Shown here piece by piece: positions 33,781-47,300 of a stretch of DNA of 64,000 nucleotides; position 1 is the first letter of the stretch, and every line of letters begins with the position of its first letter. The notes beneath the pieces are model-generated. The model had not been told where the DNA came from, did not search any database, and saw only the letters and a list, made by a program, of their open reading frames with translations. Location: contig JASAND010010952.1 in NCBI GenBank assembly GCA_030248195.1, positions 1-64,000 on the forward strand, read 5' to 3'. This DNA is from Trissonchulus latispiculum. Taxonomy: Eukaryota; Nematoda; Enoplea; Enoplida; Ironidae. The translations under genes were made by a program, and so were the position numbers.

Positions 33781-35214
33781 TACATCAACGTACATGATAT
33801 ATGGTTAATTATGTGCCTCGTTTGGCGGGTTTAGATTTTGTAATGAAGTTTTAGTGGCTGCTTAATCATGTGACTGGCAGTAAAAAACTGCTCAGAATCG
33901 ACATCTGGCAAAACTATGATGGACATTATCTCATTGAAGTCATATCGTGACTTGGTGCAATTAGAAACATTGTTTAGAACGATGAGACCTACGGATAAGG
34001 TACTTTTTGTGTCAATTAGATGATTTTTAAAATTTGCCATTTTTTGGCGGGAAGCTAAAACTGAAGGATGTCATGCATCGGACAGCAAAAATTGAACAAA
34101 ATATCGTATTACTTTTCACTGTTACGGTTAAAACGCTTCAAATTTTGCACACATATTTAAAGTATTAGGGGGCATCTATGTGCAAAATTTGAGCCCAATC
34201 GGATGCCTACAGCAGATTAGGTCTCAAACGAAATATGTCAATTGTCATAATTTGGGGATGAGATGCATGGCAAATGCCGCGCTCTACCCACGTGAACTCA
34301 GTTAATTTTGAATTTGCGCGTACCCACCAATACTCCTTTATGTTCACAACAAAATTCAAGATTTGGCTTGTAGCAGTCCCGAGAAAAATCAAAAACCTCG
34401 ATCACCCCCATGCACGAAAATACCGGAGTAAGCAGATTTGCGAGGCTGCGGTCAAAGCAAACGAATAGCATCGAGACTGTTAACTATTGTTAAGGAATCC
34501 AGTTACTGTTTTATGACAAAGTTTGAGCGCAATCGAAAAAATGTTTGTCATTAGTGTATTTGGTATACCCTCCTCCCCTTAATATGGTTACGTTTAGGCT
34601 GACTACAGATAACTACAATAATACTGATACAGTTCAACGGATACCAGATAAATTAATTATCCAAATTAATAAGATACTGATAAAACATTTTTCATTTCTG
34701 TTTTGTTGATAGTTCAAGCCTGACAAACCTCCATTACAGCCGGAACTCCTAAATCTTTGAACACAATAAACTAGCAGCTTAATTCGGAACAATGCACTAG
34801 ATGAGATCCTGGTAACGTGCTTATCTTGCACAGCTGAGCTCTGGCGAGTTGAGTTGAATTAAGCCTTATTCTACAATAGTCTTTCCTCAACACATACTAT
34901 ATCACGATACCGACTGCTAAGACATGATAAGACTGCTTGAATCGCATTCCAACACTGAGTAAGTTGCAGTGCAGTGCAATGCAGTTCTGCTTAGTCTGAA
35001 GGTAGAGGTGTCATTAGTTCTATTTTTATTGATTGATATGTTCTACTTATTTATTTTATTTTATTTTATTTATTTATTTAAACGTTTGGTCATTGTCTAT
35101 CAGTTGCCGTCATAACTAGCTTCTGCAGTGGTTTATGCCTAAGTAGTCGAATATGGCGAAGACAACAACAACCCCCCCCCACCAGAAAAAACTGCTTAAC
35201 CGTTTTAGACATCG
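33781..35214. other. Gene-free interval
   Basis: Short frames on both strands without motifs. A TTTTA/TTTA microsatellite occupies about 35047-35080, and a nine-C run follows at 35172. Confidence 0.45.
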
Positions 35215-35490
35215 TTAATTGTTAATGAGAGCACAAAATGACGTTGTCGATACAGCTGTAGCGCTTTTACCAGGGCTGGTGGACCAAGAAGAAACCAAGG
35301 ATAAATCCGAACGGGAGGCGTCAGGCACCCGTGTACCCACAAAACCAGGACCTAGAAGAAAGAAGGGAAGAGGGAGGTTCAGCTTTTCACTCACCATTGA
35401 AAGTAAAGAATTGGCCCAGCCGGGTTTCGAACCACGGCCCTTTCGATCCGGAAACAGACATGCTACCGCTACACCACAGGGCCATCCCGT
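35215..35490 (-). mobile_element. tRNA-derived SINE, family S2
   Basis: Minus-strand tRNA-like head: ggccctgtggtgtagcggta (A-box tggtgtagcggtagc), B-box ggttcgaaacc, and an acceptor-like pairing of ggccctg with ctgggcc. It is followed by a body with acgggtgcctgacgcctccc and acaacgtcattttgtgctc. The head lacks a clean anticodon arm, so it is called a SINE rather than a tRNA gene. The 104- and 71-codon forward frames here are antisense shadows. Confidence 0.75.
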
Positions 35491-36956
35491 TACAGACTTA
35501 TCAATCTTTCCAATGCCTGCTTCCCTTACATAGCATACGGCACTAGAAAATACGGGGGTTTTATGATTCTAACACAGTAACCGTCAGACTCTCATTACAC
35601 TACCAGCTGAGACACCTGCACTCTGCATTGTCAAGAATAAATAAAGTCGTATCAAAGCTCAGGATAATGTAACAAAGTTAGATATCAGTGGTTCACCAGA
35701 AGGTTCAAATCAGTGTAATAAACTAGTCTCACTCTCGTTGTCTGGGGTGTGGAGCCGCTTTAACAGCAATGCCCAATGAAACTTGACTAACACGTTGTAA
35801 ATAAAGTTTGTTCAGTCTTTTAACAAAACAAAATCAGTTACGAAAGTTACGTGTGCTCTCAATATCTTAACTTGCTTATAGGCTGTGATCATAATCAGTT
35901 CATTTGTAATCACGTGACATCTCAGACTTTGAACTTCACTTCAAATCTGAAGAGAAAATGGCTATTATTACTACGGTTTGTTTTGCTTTTAATTCTGCTG
36001 TGTATAGTCAATTTAAAAAAGTTTACAGAAAAGGGACGCACGGAGTTGAAATTACAACTACTTACGCACACATAGTCAGTTAAGAACACAGGGAGTTATA
36101 TACATCACCAAATGACATAATTTAGATAATATACATATATATTATATAAGATTTAGAGACAAGCAAGTTTCAAAAATCCTAACTGAATTTCAAGTACCCA
36201 TTTCTTTTTTATTTTTAATTGTGCGATAGCTGGAGGTATTATTTATCATTATTCTCCCATGTGTAAGTAACTTTCAATACACTTTATATCAGAAACACAG
36301 GCATTAAGCCACCTGGCATTAAACCACTGAAACAATACAACGTTCGGCCATACTAATCTCGTCTAAAAATGTATACAAGAAAGAAAACTTTGAGTAATGT
36401 ATAATAATAGGTCTGGGGCAGATTGTAATCATCAGGATCTTAAATTAGTGATGGAATTGTTTTTGTATAAAATCTTGGGTTATGTATCCAATGCATCATT
36501 GCAACGGACGTCGCGCACAAGGTGCATGCTGCAGACGAAGTTTGCAAAGAAAACAATGAAATTGATTTTGGTGATGTTACACCTAAGATAATTGTTTTTG
36601 ACAGCTCCAGGCAGTGCAACTCCGCAGCAGCTTAAAGTTGACTTATTTGGTTAGGAATTGATTTAGTCAGCTTCATACTAAGTATTTACCTACCTTCCTC
36701 TTGTCGACCACTGTGTGGATAATTTACTTATCAGCATCATGTACGATTTTTGAAAGCTGAACGATTGAGATTCCAAACTACCGGCGATTCCAGTTTCGGT
36801 TCTGGTTTCCGTTCCCAATTGAGCATTGTTGAAAAAAGTGAAATCTTTCTGTGTTTTTATAACGGTCGTCTTGGTTGTTGCAGAATATGTCTCGTAAACG
36901 GCGCAACATTATCTTAGCGAATCAACATATTTGGTTTACTTTAATCAAATCAATTT
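35491..36956. other. Gene-free interval upstream of the large channel gene
   Basis: A frame at 35851-36075 has one hydrophobic segment (KRKWLLLLRFVLLLILLCIV) but starts on a non-ATG codon and has no splice support. No first exon of the channel gene could be recognised here. Confidence 0.35.
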
Positions 36957-37034
36957 TTGTTCTGCCTGGAGGCAGAACTACTTACACGGAAATTATTGTT
37001 CTGCCTGGAGGCAGAACTACTTACACGGAAATTA
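36957..37034 (+). repeat. 39-bp tandem duplication with a perfect hairpin
   Basis: Two adjacent copies (36957, 36996) of a 39-bp unit, each containing gttctgcctggaggcagaac, whose 9-bp arms pair exactly around a GG loop. Both copies are otherwise identical. Confidence 0.85.
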
Positions 37035-38146
37035 ATATGATTAGTACTGCTGAGAGCTTCTCCATTCAGACTTTGCCTATCTTCAGCATTGCTCTAGTAT
37101 GTACTTACGCGCTCTTTTTTTAACCTAAGGGGGCCTAATATTTGACAACTTTAGTTTTCTAAATTTTCAATTAATGCATTTTTTATTTTAAAATTGTAAA
37201 CCAGCGTTAGTGATCGCAGTGTGAAACTCTATTAACACTATTTTTGCTTACACCCCCTGCTGAATTTAAGTTGCGATGTTGCTTTCATTGCCCCCCTCCT
37301 AAAACTTCTAACGAAATTTCTGACTTTAATTGGGATCACGATTTATGCAAATTAGGTTAACAAAAATTGAAAGCAGTTCTCTGTTAACTGCATCACTGAC
37401 TGGTTGCAACGGCATGATGCAGCCAATTTCTATGGATTTGTTTAATCATGATGTGGAGTCAATCAAGTTTTCTGCAATGAGATTGATTCGGAATGTAAAT
37501 GAAATGTTCACAAGCGTTTACTTGGACTCGCTTCCTTTTGTGCAGGGTTCAGCTTATCTTTGAAGTATAAACATACCAATACACAATTGTCTTGAACATG
37601 CTGCAGTGATCTGAATAAACTGAAATCTATAATAGATTGTCGATTATTGGCTGCTGAGAGTATGGTAAATAGCAATTTTTAACCTTTTGATTTAACATTC
37701 AGCTATTGCTATCACAATTGGAAAACTTAGCCCCAAAAGAAATATTCTGATTCTATGCGAAAATTCATCAGCAAAAAACTGACTTCGGAAGGGTCGAATT
37801 CACACAAAGTGACACGTTAACATGCAGCTAGTTTAGGGCGTTTTTAACAAAATTTATCAGGGTTATAATGGAGAATTCAATTATCAGAATTCAGATGGGT
37901 TGAAATATTGTGATCTGAATATTTCGTGCTCAGTCGCAGAACCATGCCCCTTTCAGGGGTCATCTTGTTGTACATTTTAACATTTTGTACTTTAAGATAA
38001 TTTAACATAATTTAATTGTACAAGTGAATTTTGAAAAATCTCATGTGAGATTCATCTCATATCTGCCTTGTCATTGTAAGCTTAGGCTAAATGATAAATG
38101 TGAAAATCTGCTTGCGGTTCAGATAACTATCGTTAATACATTTTAG
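37035..38146. other. Presumed first-intron or upstream region
   Basis: The acceptor of the first recognised channel exon (acattttag, ending 38146) implies an upstream exon. The only sizeable frame (37330-37563) does not resemble a DEG/ENaC N-terminus. Confidence 0.35.
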
Positions 38147-38392
38147 GTGCACGGTCTCAATTTAGTTTCCATATTACAACGCCGATTTCAGCTTTGCCTT
38201 TCTGTTCTTCTTCTTAGTTTTTTCTCAACCGGTGCATACGTTGTTGCAAAAATGGCTATTCGCTACAGCAGCAATGAAAGATATGTAGAAACTAGATTTG
38301 CCGACGATCAAAAGTTTCCTGCAGTCACTATATGTGATTACAATCCATTCTTTAAAATGACCTTATTTTGGACCGATATTGCTAAGCTGTGG
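38147..38392 (+). CDS. DEG/ENaC exon: HG motif, TM1 and FPAVTIC block
   Basis: 82 codons, phase 0 in and out, acceptor ttttag, donor gtgagaa. Begins V-His-Gly (the conserved gating dipeptide), TM1 about FQLCLSVLLLSFFSTGAYVV, then RFADDQKFPAVTICDYNPFF, the family hallmark just outside TM1. The first nucleotides are mid-protein, so the initiator ATG is in an upstream exon not found. Confidence 0.92.
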
Positions 38393-41300
38393 GTGAGAAA
38401 AGTTTTAGTACTGAAAATAAATATGATTAGTGAGCATTGCGCTGGAAACTACGAGTTAGCATGTATCAACCAAGGGTTTTAAACAGCCCATATTCTTGCA
38501 AGCAAAGTGACGAAATATAGAAAAGTTGTAATAATTGACTCACACAGTTTCGACATCTTATCCTAGCAACTTCAAACCCGCTAAATTGGACACACACATA
38601 TAGTTGGACCGCATGATCCCTAGGACGAAGCTTTAATCAAGGTATAAGGTTGTTTTGGCGCTGCATCGGTTTCAAACCAAAACACGTAAGATTAGTGACT
38701 TTACTTCAGCATAGCACCGCAATGCAAATTTTTTAAAGTTTTGATTACGTTATTTACTTTATCTCATTTAAGCCCCAGCTTACAGTTTTTTTAATTTACT
38801 TCTAGTTGAACTGAGATAAGTAAAAGCAACCTATCTTGTTTCAGTACTTCTTATACACTGGCGAAGGTTCAGCCCTGGAGCAACGCAGAAAGAAACCGTT
38901 TGAGTTTGAGTTTGAGCGCTCAAATTTCAAGACTTCTGCCAGAACAGGTTATGGCTATTATTTCGTTTCCTAATATACAGGCAGTAGCAATTGCAAGTTT
39001 CATCCTCTGAGTGGTTTCGTGGAAGTTTGAAAGGTGCCTTCTTAACAGCATTCCTGCACCTGGTCCTTGACATTGTATCAGCTCAAATTAACCGCCAGCA
39101 TACTTTGTTCAGAATGCTTGAGAGAATTGACTCAAAAGTGATTGGCAAATGTATCGAAAGCCTGCCCCAAAGGAGTTTCAAGCTATCTTGAAATATTTGA
39201 CAAATGAGAAAGGAGAAAAATAAATACTATAATTTATTAAGGGATTGATAAAGACTTGAAATACAACATAGAATTTCAGAAATCATAACTTTTCTCCGTA
39301 GGGTTTAGGTGGCATAATATGCATATTAGTTAACCATGCTGCCTCCCTCACTTGCGCATAAATAACCTGAAATGGGTAATAACTATGTGCAAATCCGAAC
39401 GTAAATTAAAGTTCTGCATGATGAAATCGCGTATCACCCTTTTCTGTTGTCGGTTGCTATTTTAGGCAAATGTCCGTCTGGCTGGATAGTGGGCGATAGA
39501 GCATGCTACCTTAAACTGTCATCAAAGGAAAAAGCATTAGCTCAAGGACAAAGTGGCAGCACCAAAGGAAAGCTGACAGTCGACACATCGAACAGTCTTT
39601 GCCAGTCGCTTCCTCAGAACTCACACCTTCCTGTTTTCATAGATGCAAAACAGCTGTCTAATTTTCATGACATTGTGTACGTACTCTTTAATGTGGTGCT
39701 CTGTCGGATGGTCTAATTTCGGATAGTCTAACGTCGGATAGTCTAAAGAAATTTTCGGATAGTCTAACAAGGTCAAACTAAATTGCACTCTGAAATTTTC
39801 TGCTAATTGATTTTCGGTGATCAAATTTGGCCTTCAAGAAAAGCATGAACTTGTAAATGCTGACATGAAGCTGTCCCATGTGACTATTAAAACGGCTGTT
39901 CCAGGCTTCTACAAAATTATTCGTGCGGATTTTCACGTTGTAACAATCCCACAAAAATAACACAGTACGGTGCAGCCAAAACGGAATAAAATAATCAAAT
40001 AAAAAAATCCTGGCTGACGTCTAAAACACTTACATTTCTAAATCTAAGGTAAATTTTCTTTGCTTATCTTTTAGACTATCCGAAATTTTCTTTAAACTGT
40101 CCGAAGTTAGACTATCCGAAATTAGACTATCCGAAAATACCCCCTTTAATGTCACTTTTACTGAAGCATTCATTATGAATATAGTACAATTCAGCGTTAA
40201 AATCTGCCTTTAATGTATTATGGTTCTGCCAAACTTTGAGCAGCTACCAAAAGAACGTAACTTCTGAAATCTTGACCACATTACAGAATGGTCAATTGGT
40301 TAATTGTACAATTGCAGACGGCAGGTTCTCAGCTTTCAGCTCCAGCTCTGGTTCTGTTCTCTGAAACACGGCTTTCCCTCACAAATGTGATAATGCCGGT
40401 CGAATAAATTGTACGCTTATATTGAGTTCTAAGGACTCATTTATTGGTGGGGGTAATTTCCTGTTTTTATAACCGAAAAGTTTGATAGTTTAAATAGAAG
40501 TATAAGGTCTCCGAACACTTAATGTTATTGCCTTTCCCAAACAGCCACACAATAATCACAGTACCGCTGCATCCTATTTGCTTTGCTAGTATCTCACTCT
40601 TGACGTTAAAAATTAATTCATTGCATCAACGTTCAGGTTTTGCCTAAGCAGGTCTGCTTTTTATTTCAGTTATACTCCTGCTAAGTTATACTTCAGTTAT
40701 ATAGTTATAGTTATATTTCAGTTTTACTAAGCCTCCTGCTTTTTTCCAAGCTCACCTCCTATGATTAACACACATTACAACCTAACCCGCACTGCTGATT
40801 TGTACACGTTTTTCGTATTCTCAAATCAATTTCTAAATATAATTCAGGAGGCTCGGCTGAGGAGTTTAAGACAAATTAATGTTTAGGGATTATCTGAGAG
40901 TTGCTGATAAATATATGTACCTTGGTTATGTAAAGAATGAAAATGAGTCAGTCATAAACATGTTGGGAAAGTCTTCAGACTGCCTTGCACGGTATGTTAT
41001 GTCAAGAACAAGCATGTATATACTGTTAATAATGTATCATAAAAACTGTAAATACTTACTGGAAGTGGTGGCGTTACACAAACCGAGAGGTTCCGCTACA
41101 CAAACTTTAGTGCCGTTACACAAACCTTGAGTCTGGTTACACAAACCTGTTCTCCTACTACACAAACCACTTTTCCCGTTACACAAACCTCATACCTCTA
41201 AATACTAGGATGCAACAGTTATTGTTAACAATGATAAGTATTATTTTCTTACTTTCAAAACATTTAACTGTAAGCAAACTGATACAAACTTAATTAGAAA

Positions 41301-44300
41301 TATTTAAAACTAATTAAGAAATTTGGGCCTCAATTAAAATTATAATTCCAGATTGACACACTTTAAATTCGAGCAATACTTTGATTTATTCAATAATATA
41401 TAATGTATTGCCCAGATTCAATAAAGTTTGTCGGGAGTTTTTTGGCGCCCGAGCAAATATGATAGGTTTGTGTAGCGGGACGGTTTGTGTAACGGGAAAA
41501 CACCACTTACTGCTATTAATTTGTAATTGATCACACGGTATGCACTTAGCCTTGCTTAGAATTTTTCAATATTATTTTCTATTTCTGGTTAGCACTTTGT
41601 GACTGACCTTAAGATGGCTCCATGTACTGTGTTCAACGTTTGAAATCAAAAATCATAAAAACAGAACGATTGGACAATTACATCGAAAACTTCAGGACTT
41701 TGTCATTCCTTTTGTTGTTACTGTGCTCTCGAATGTAATAACTAAGGCAATCGCGTAATATTATTTTTGTGTCTGTTGATTAGCTTGAGTAGGTTTTTTG
41801 TTGGTTTCAGTTATGTCTTCCTCAACCAAATGCACAGTTTGAAGGAAATAGTTAACGTCACGCGACCGATAGTATTCAGTACAACGGCACACCAACACAC
41901 TGTAGCTGCGTCTATGGCTGGTTTATTGCCATTAGAACGCTCCGAAATCATTTGCCAGCTGCTGGAAAATGAAACTGAGGCCTGCACACAATATGGTAAA
42001 CACTGAATTCCTGCCCCTTAAAGATTGTATTTTGGGTAATGACTTTCGCAAAAACAATCCAATATATCTGATGCTATCAGAACACGCTACTTTGATGTGT
42101 TCTACTTTCCTAGTATTCTGCCTAGTGCGCTTAAATTCGTGGGTTCGCGTCCGTCCCATCGGAGGTTCGAATTTTTCGGACCTTCGGTGGTACATGACTT
42201 TCTTATTTTTTCTCATTTATGTTTGCAGAGAATGAAACTCAGTGGATTGGCGGAAAATTGGGAATAGATGACTTAATTTCGAAAGGACTTAGTACAGGCG
42301 ATATTAACCCTATGCTCACATCAGTTAGCTATACCCAATGGGAGTCAATACTTAGAGGGACGAAAGTATGTACAACCAGATAGAAAACTCCTGCTAAATG
42401 AAATTATTGATTCATTAATTGAATAATAAATTAATAATATTAATTAATTAATTAATTAATATTGTGTTCTTGTAAGGGCGGTTTCCGAGTCTGCCAAAAA
42501 CAACTTGACTGCCAATCGTATCAGGCGTTAGGATTTTATCCACTGTAAAATCAGCTTTATAGCTGGAAAGAATAATCAAAGCAGTAGAATTTCCAATTTT
42601 TCTGCATCCGTATAGAGGATTCTGTAACTTAGAAAAAACTGAATAACCTTCGCATTTCTTAACCGAAAAGGCTAAACTTTGGTGTGTAGGGTTTTCAGAT
42701 ATGGGCAATATTGTCCTGAAACGTTCGTGGATTCAGTCTTTCTGCACACTAAAATGCGGTCCCATGGAAAATATTAAAAATGACTTTTTTAGAAAGAGAA
42801 AAGTCTCAGCATGCCGTTCGGGTTCGGGAAATATATACTTTATGAAAGCTGTCTTGAAGCGCTCTTGAGATATAAAGAAAACTTAAAGATTTCGCTATCC
42901 AGATCATTTGGTCAGACTTTATTATGTGGTTGCAACAGTATATGAAAGGAAGAGTAAGAGCTTAGGCATTCATAATAGAAACGGGCTTCGAGATTAACGT
43001 TTTGGCCGAAAACTCACTTACCATTGTTCATCATGTGTTTAACGAGGCTGATATAAAATGCATCTGATTGGCTAATCGTATGCCTTATGCTAAATTTATG
43101 TGTACAACGATTCGCTTATTTCAGCTTAAAGAAAAGAAAAAAGACTGATAGAAATTAAAGAAAGAAAGAATAAATAAAGAAGAGAAAGAAAATGGAGGAA
43201 AATACAAAAAAGGCTTTGTTCACGAACACTGTCAAACTTTGTATTCAATTAAGCAGCTGTCATTTAGGTTGCATCAAACTTTGACTTATAGCAGACACCA
43301 TGTCTCGTTTTCTCTTTGCGGATACCCTCATTTTGACAAGTTAGCAGTAATCTGAGGTGCACACTTGACCTTTCTGTGTAACTTAGTTGTCTGTTTGTCA
43401 CATATTGCAGACAACCAATAAACTGAAGAAAGAAAGAAAACAAAAAAAAATAAATAGAAAAGAAAGAAGGGAAATTTATACGGAAATCTGCGAATAGCTG
43501 TATAAGGCCCCCCTTTCGAGATCGCGAAGGGAGTCATGTTTAGAGCTGTTAAGCGTGTGTTTATAATGTGAGCAAACTGAAGTGCATTCCATAGGCTGCT
43601 TAACTACCGTAAGCCTCATCAGTGCATTGCAGTTCGACTTCATATGTATAAACACACGCTTACCAACACTAACCGGGTCCCCTCCCCTCTGAAATCTAGG
43701 GGGATGTCACCTTGTGCGCATCAATTTAACATAAGGTTGGGAATTAGCCAATCAGATGCGTTCTATTTCAAACGCATATATAAACACATGCTCAACAATG
43801 GTAAGTGGGACCCTTCGAGATTTCGGCCTTAATCTGCCGAGCATCTCAACAGCCATTTTAATTAGGGAGGGCTAAGCTCCCACTCTTCCTACTCTTGGTA
43901 GTTGCGAACATAATGTGAAAATTGGTAGATTTTGGCCTACAATCTCACACCTCTACGCAAACTGGTTGGTTTGGCAGTCACAGGGTAGTCAAAATACTTA
44001 AACTTTTGATAGAACGCCGCCTGAGAATACTAAGTTGCTTCAAAAATTTAAAACTTCAAAAACAGCTAAATTTCATAGCTTTAAAATTATCAAAACTTTT
44101 ATCATCTGAATAAATATAAATTAAAAGTCATGCTCATTGAAAATCTATGGACCTATCATGACCCAGCCATGATAACTGGATACGAAAAAATCAAAACTCC
44201 ACAGGACAATGCCTTGAAATGGAACAAAGTTTCAGAATATTTTACTCTTGGTAGAATTTAAATATTAGCGCATGTAGGATGTTGGATAGAAACTGGTCAA

Positions 44301-47300
44301 ATCAGAGTTTCTGGAAGTAAACTTTTTGTCAGAAACTGTTGTGCAAAAAATTGTTAACAGCGATCTCAGAATTATCTAGTGGGATCAAAATTTCATGTTC
44401 CTATTTTACAAGCACTTGGACTCTATGGTAACTTTCGTTTATAAAGTCATGCTCTATGGGGATGGGTCTTTGAATAGTAAGTAGTTGAACTATTGAAAAA
44501 CTTACTGATGTCAGATGCCCAAACAGTAGTTGTGGTCCATTGCTTAGTCAGTCCATTTAGTGAATGAGAGAATTTTGTCTGCTTTGGTTAGAACAACAAC
44601 TTAGATGACAAAACTGTGGCAGTTTTGAACAGTCAGGTCCAGCATACGACAAGACAACACAAGCACCAGTCTCGCGCTTGTGGGTTCCTTGTTAGCAGCG
44701 TGCAAAGCATGACACAGCGGCTGAAAACAAAGATCTTCCCCTCTGTCACCGTGTATCCCACTTATACCTATCCTACTTACGCCTAACGTTTGATGTATCC
44801 GTCTTGAGATAACAAAACTCAAAATCCTACTCACACCTAAAGTTCAAAACTGAAACTCCTGCTTACGCCTAAAATTTTCCTTGCAAAACTCATATTCTAC
44901 TACCTAAAGCTCTACAGTTGCCTGCTTGTATGTCTTTACCGTTCAGATTTCATGCAATGTTACAATGTAAGTAATGCGTGGAATTCAAAATCTATTTTAA
45001 AATCTTTATTCAAAATTCAATGTAACGTTTAGACAAATATTCTTTCGTCAGCTGTACATATATTTAACTTTAAACTAAGGCCAAAGGGAACCAAAAATCG
45101 ATCTTGCTGAAAAGTTGTACATAGGGTTTTGTGTCTAATTTGAAGTTAGTTTTGCTGTTCAGCGTTTATTTAGTTTACAAATTTCAGTCGCAAGTTTGCT
45201 ATCTGGATCATATAAGGTGAATCATCCTAAGAAAAATTGAAACAACTTCAGGAACAAATTCAGAAAGTGGATATTGTAATTTTAGCTTAAATAGGAATCT
45301 GAGTTTTGCGTAAACATTCTTTAGGCGTAAGTAGGAATGTGAGTTGTGACAAAAAGAATTAGGCGTAAGTAGGAATTGTAGTTTTGTAAACGATTAGGCG
45401 TATGTATGATAGGCATAGTCTAAGGTTAACGCGGAGGGTCTGGGGGGGGGGTCCAAACCTTCCAACCCGGACAAGCTACAAACCCTATCGCTATCGGGGA
45501 CAAGGGGTAACCAAAAATAGCCGGCAGAATTATAGTACGACCAAAAGTGTGTGTACAAACTTCGACCGTTTATAGCAGAGTAACTTTTGGAGCAAACCCC
45601 AACAATGTATATATTTTTAGAATCCTCAGGAACTCGAGATTTCGAAAATCCGGAAAATTCCGGAATTCCGCGTTTCATTCACGGAAAATCTAAAATTGTT
45701 TTTCACGAAAATGCACCCAGTTTCCGGAATTTCGGGTTTTCAAAATTTCCGGATTTTAAAAATTTTCTCCAATACCCACAAGATGGGTATCATTCGAAAG
45801 CTCTTATCGCGCTGAACAACTTTTGTAATAGAATGAACTCTTGAAAATGCACACATTTCCCTAAATTCGAGAAAACAGGATTTTCCGTGATTTTCCGGAT
45901 TTTAAAATTTTTCTCCAATACCCCACAATATGGGTATCATTCGAAAGCTCTTGATGAGCTGAACTAATCTTGTAATAGAACCAATGTCTGAAAATGCACC
46001 AAAGTCCCGAAATTCACGAATTCCGGATTTCTCTCTAGCTTAGAAGGTTTTAGCGAATTCCGAGAACTGGGCTCATTTCTGCGAGTTGCTTCTATTACAA
46101 GATTTGTTCAGCTCATCAAGAGCTTTCGAATGATACCCATTATGGGGTATTGAAAAAAATTTTAAAATCCGGAAAATCACGAAAAATCCGGTTTACTCGA
46201 ATTCCGGGAAATGGGTGCATTTTCAAGAGTTCATTCTATTACAAAAGTTGTTCAGCGCGATAAGAGCTTTCGAGTGATACCCATCTTGTGGGTATTGGAG
46301 AAAATTTTTAAAATCCGGAAATTTCGAAAACTCGAAATTCCGGAAACTGGGTGCATTTTCGTGAAAAACTTGTAAGAGCACAAATATGCAGCGGGGCCAG
46401 CTCTATTCGATCGTGAAAACAAAATTTTAATTGCGATAAAAACTTGGCGAAAAACAAGAAATTTTAGATTTTCCGTGAATGAAACCCGGAATTCCGGAAT
46501 TTTCCGGATTTTCGAAATCTCGAGTTCCTGAGGATTCTAAAAATATATACAGTGTTGGGGTTTACTCCAAAAGTTAATCTGCTATAAACGGCCGAAGTTT
46601 GTACACACATTTTTTGGTCGTACTATAGTTTATACAGTAAAATTACAAAAACTTTCCGGCTTCGCCGGAATTTTTTAGCTATAATGTTTAATTTTTTGGG
46701 AAAAATCGGGCAAAATTTCAAAATTTTTTCCAAAAATTGAAGATTTTTGCAAAATGTGATAAAAAACTAGTAAATTTTAATAAACTTAGCGTTAAATTTT
46801 TGAACAATTTTGCAAATTTATTCTTGAGGTGCAAGCCCCCTGAAAATTTTGTTCAAGGTACAAGCCCCCTCAAAATTTTTTGGGGACAAGCCCACCCCCA
46901 GAACCTGACCCTATGTTAATGTATGGGCCTAGTAGAAGTAAGCTCTGACACACCTTGTCTGCCCATGTTGCTATATAAATCATCATTTTAAGGCAATGTT
47001 CCCATATGCGTATGGGATAATGAACGAGTTCATTAAGAAAGAATACGAGAAGCCGGACCAAGCAGTATATCAGAACTCGAGATTTCAAGACATTGTGAAG
47101 TCGTGTACAATCAATTATGTCACTAATTGCATGGACTGGTAAGACTACCAATTCTTCAAACTTTCAGCCGTTTTACTTCAGTTTGTATATAGCGCGGGCA
47201 TTTTCAGTATTTAATAAAAATCCGAGAGCTTTCGCGGTGCAAAAACCAGGGTTTGTAAAAAACCGCCTTACTACATAATGCTTTGCCAGTAGCATATTTG

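Noticed and set aside
35219..35533. 104-codon plus-strand open frame
   Set aside because: Antisense of the S2 SINE, including its tRNA-like head.
38991..39191. Possible extra channel exon (SSEWFRGSLKGAFLTAFLHL)
   Set aside because: No AG acceptor gives the phase needed after 38947, whereas 39466 fits exactly; frame lies in the intron.
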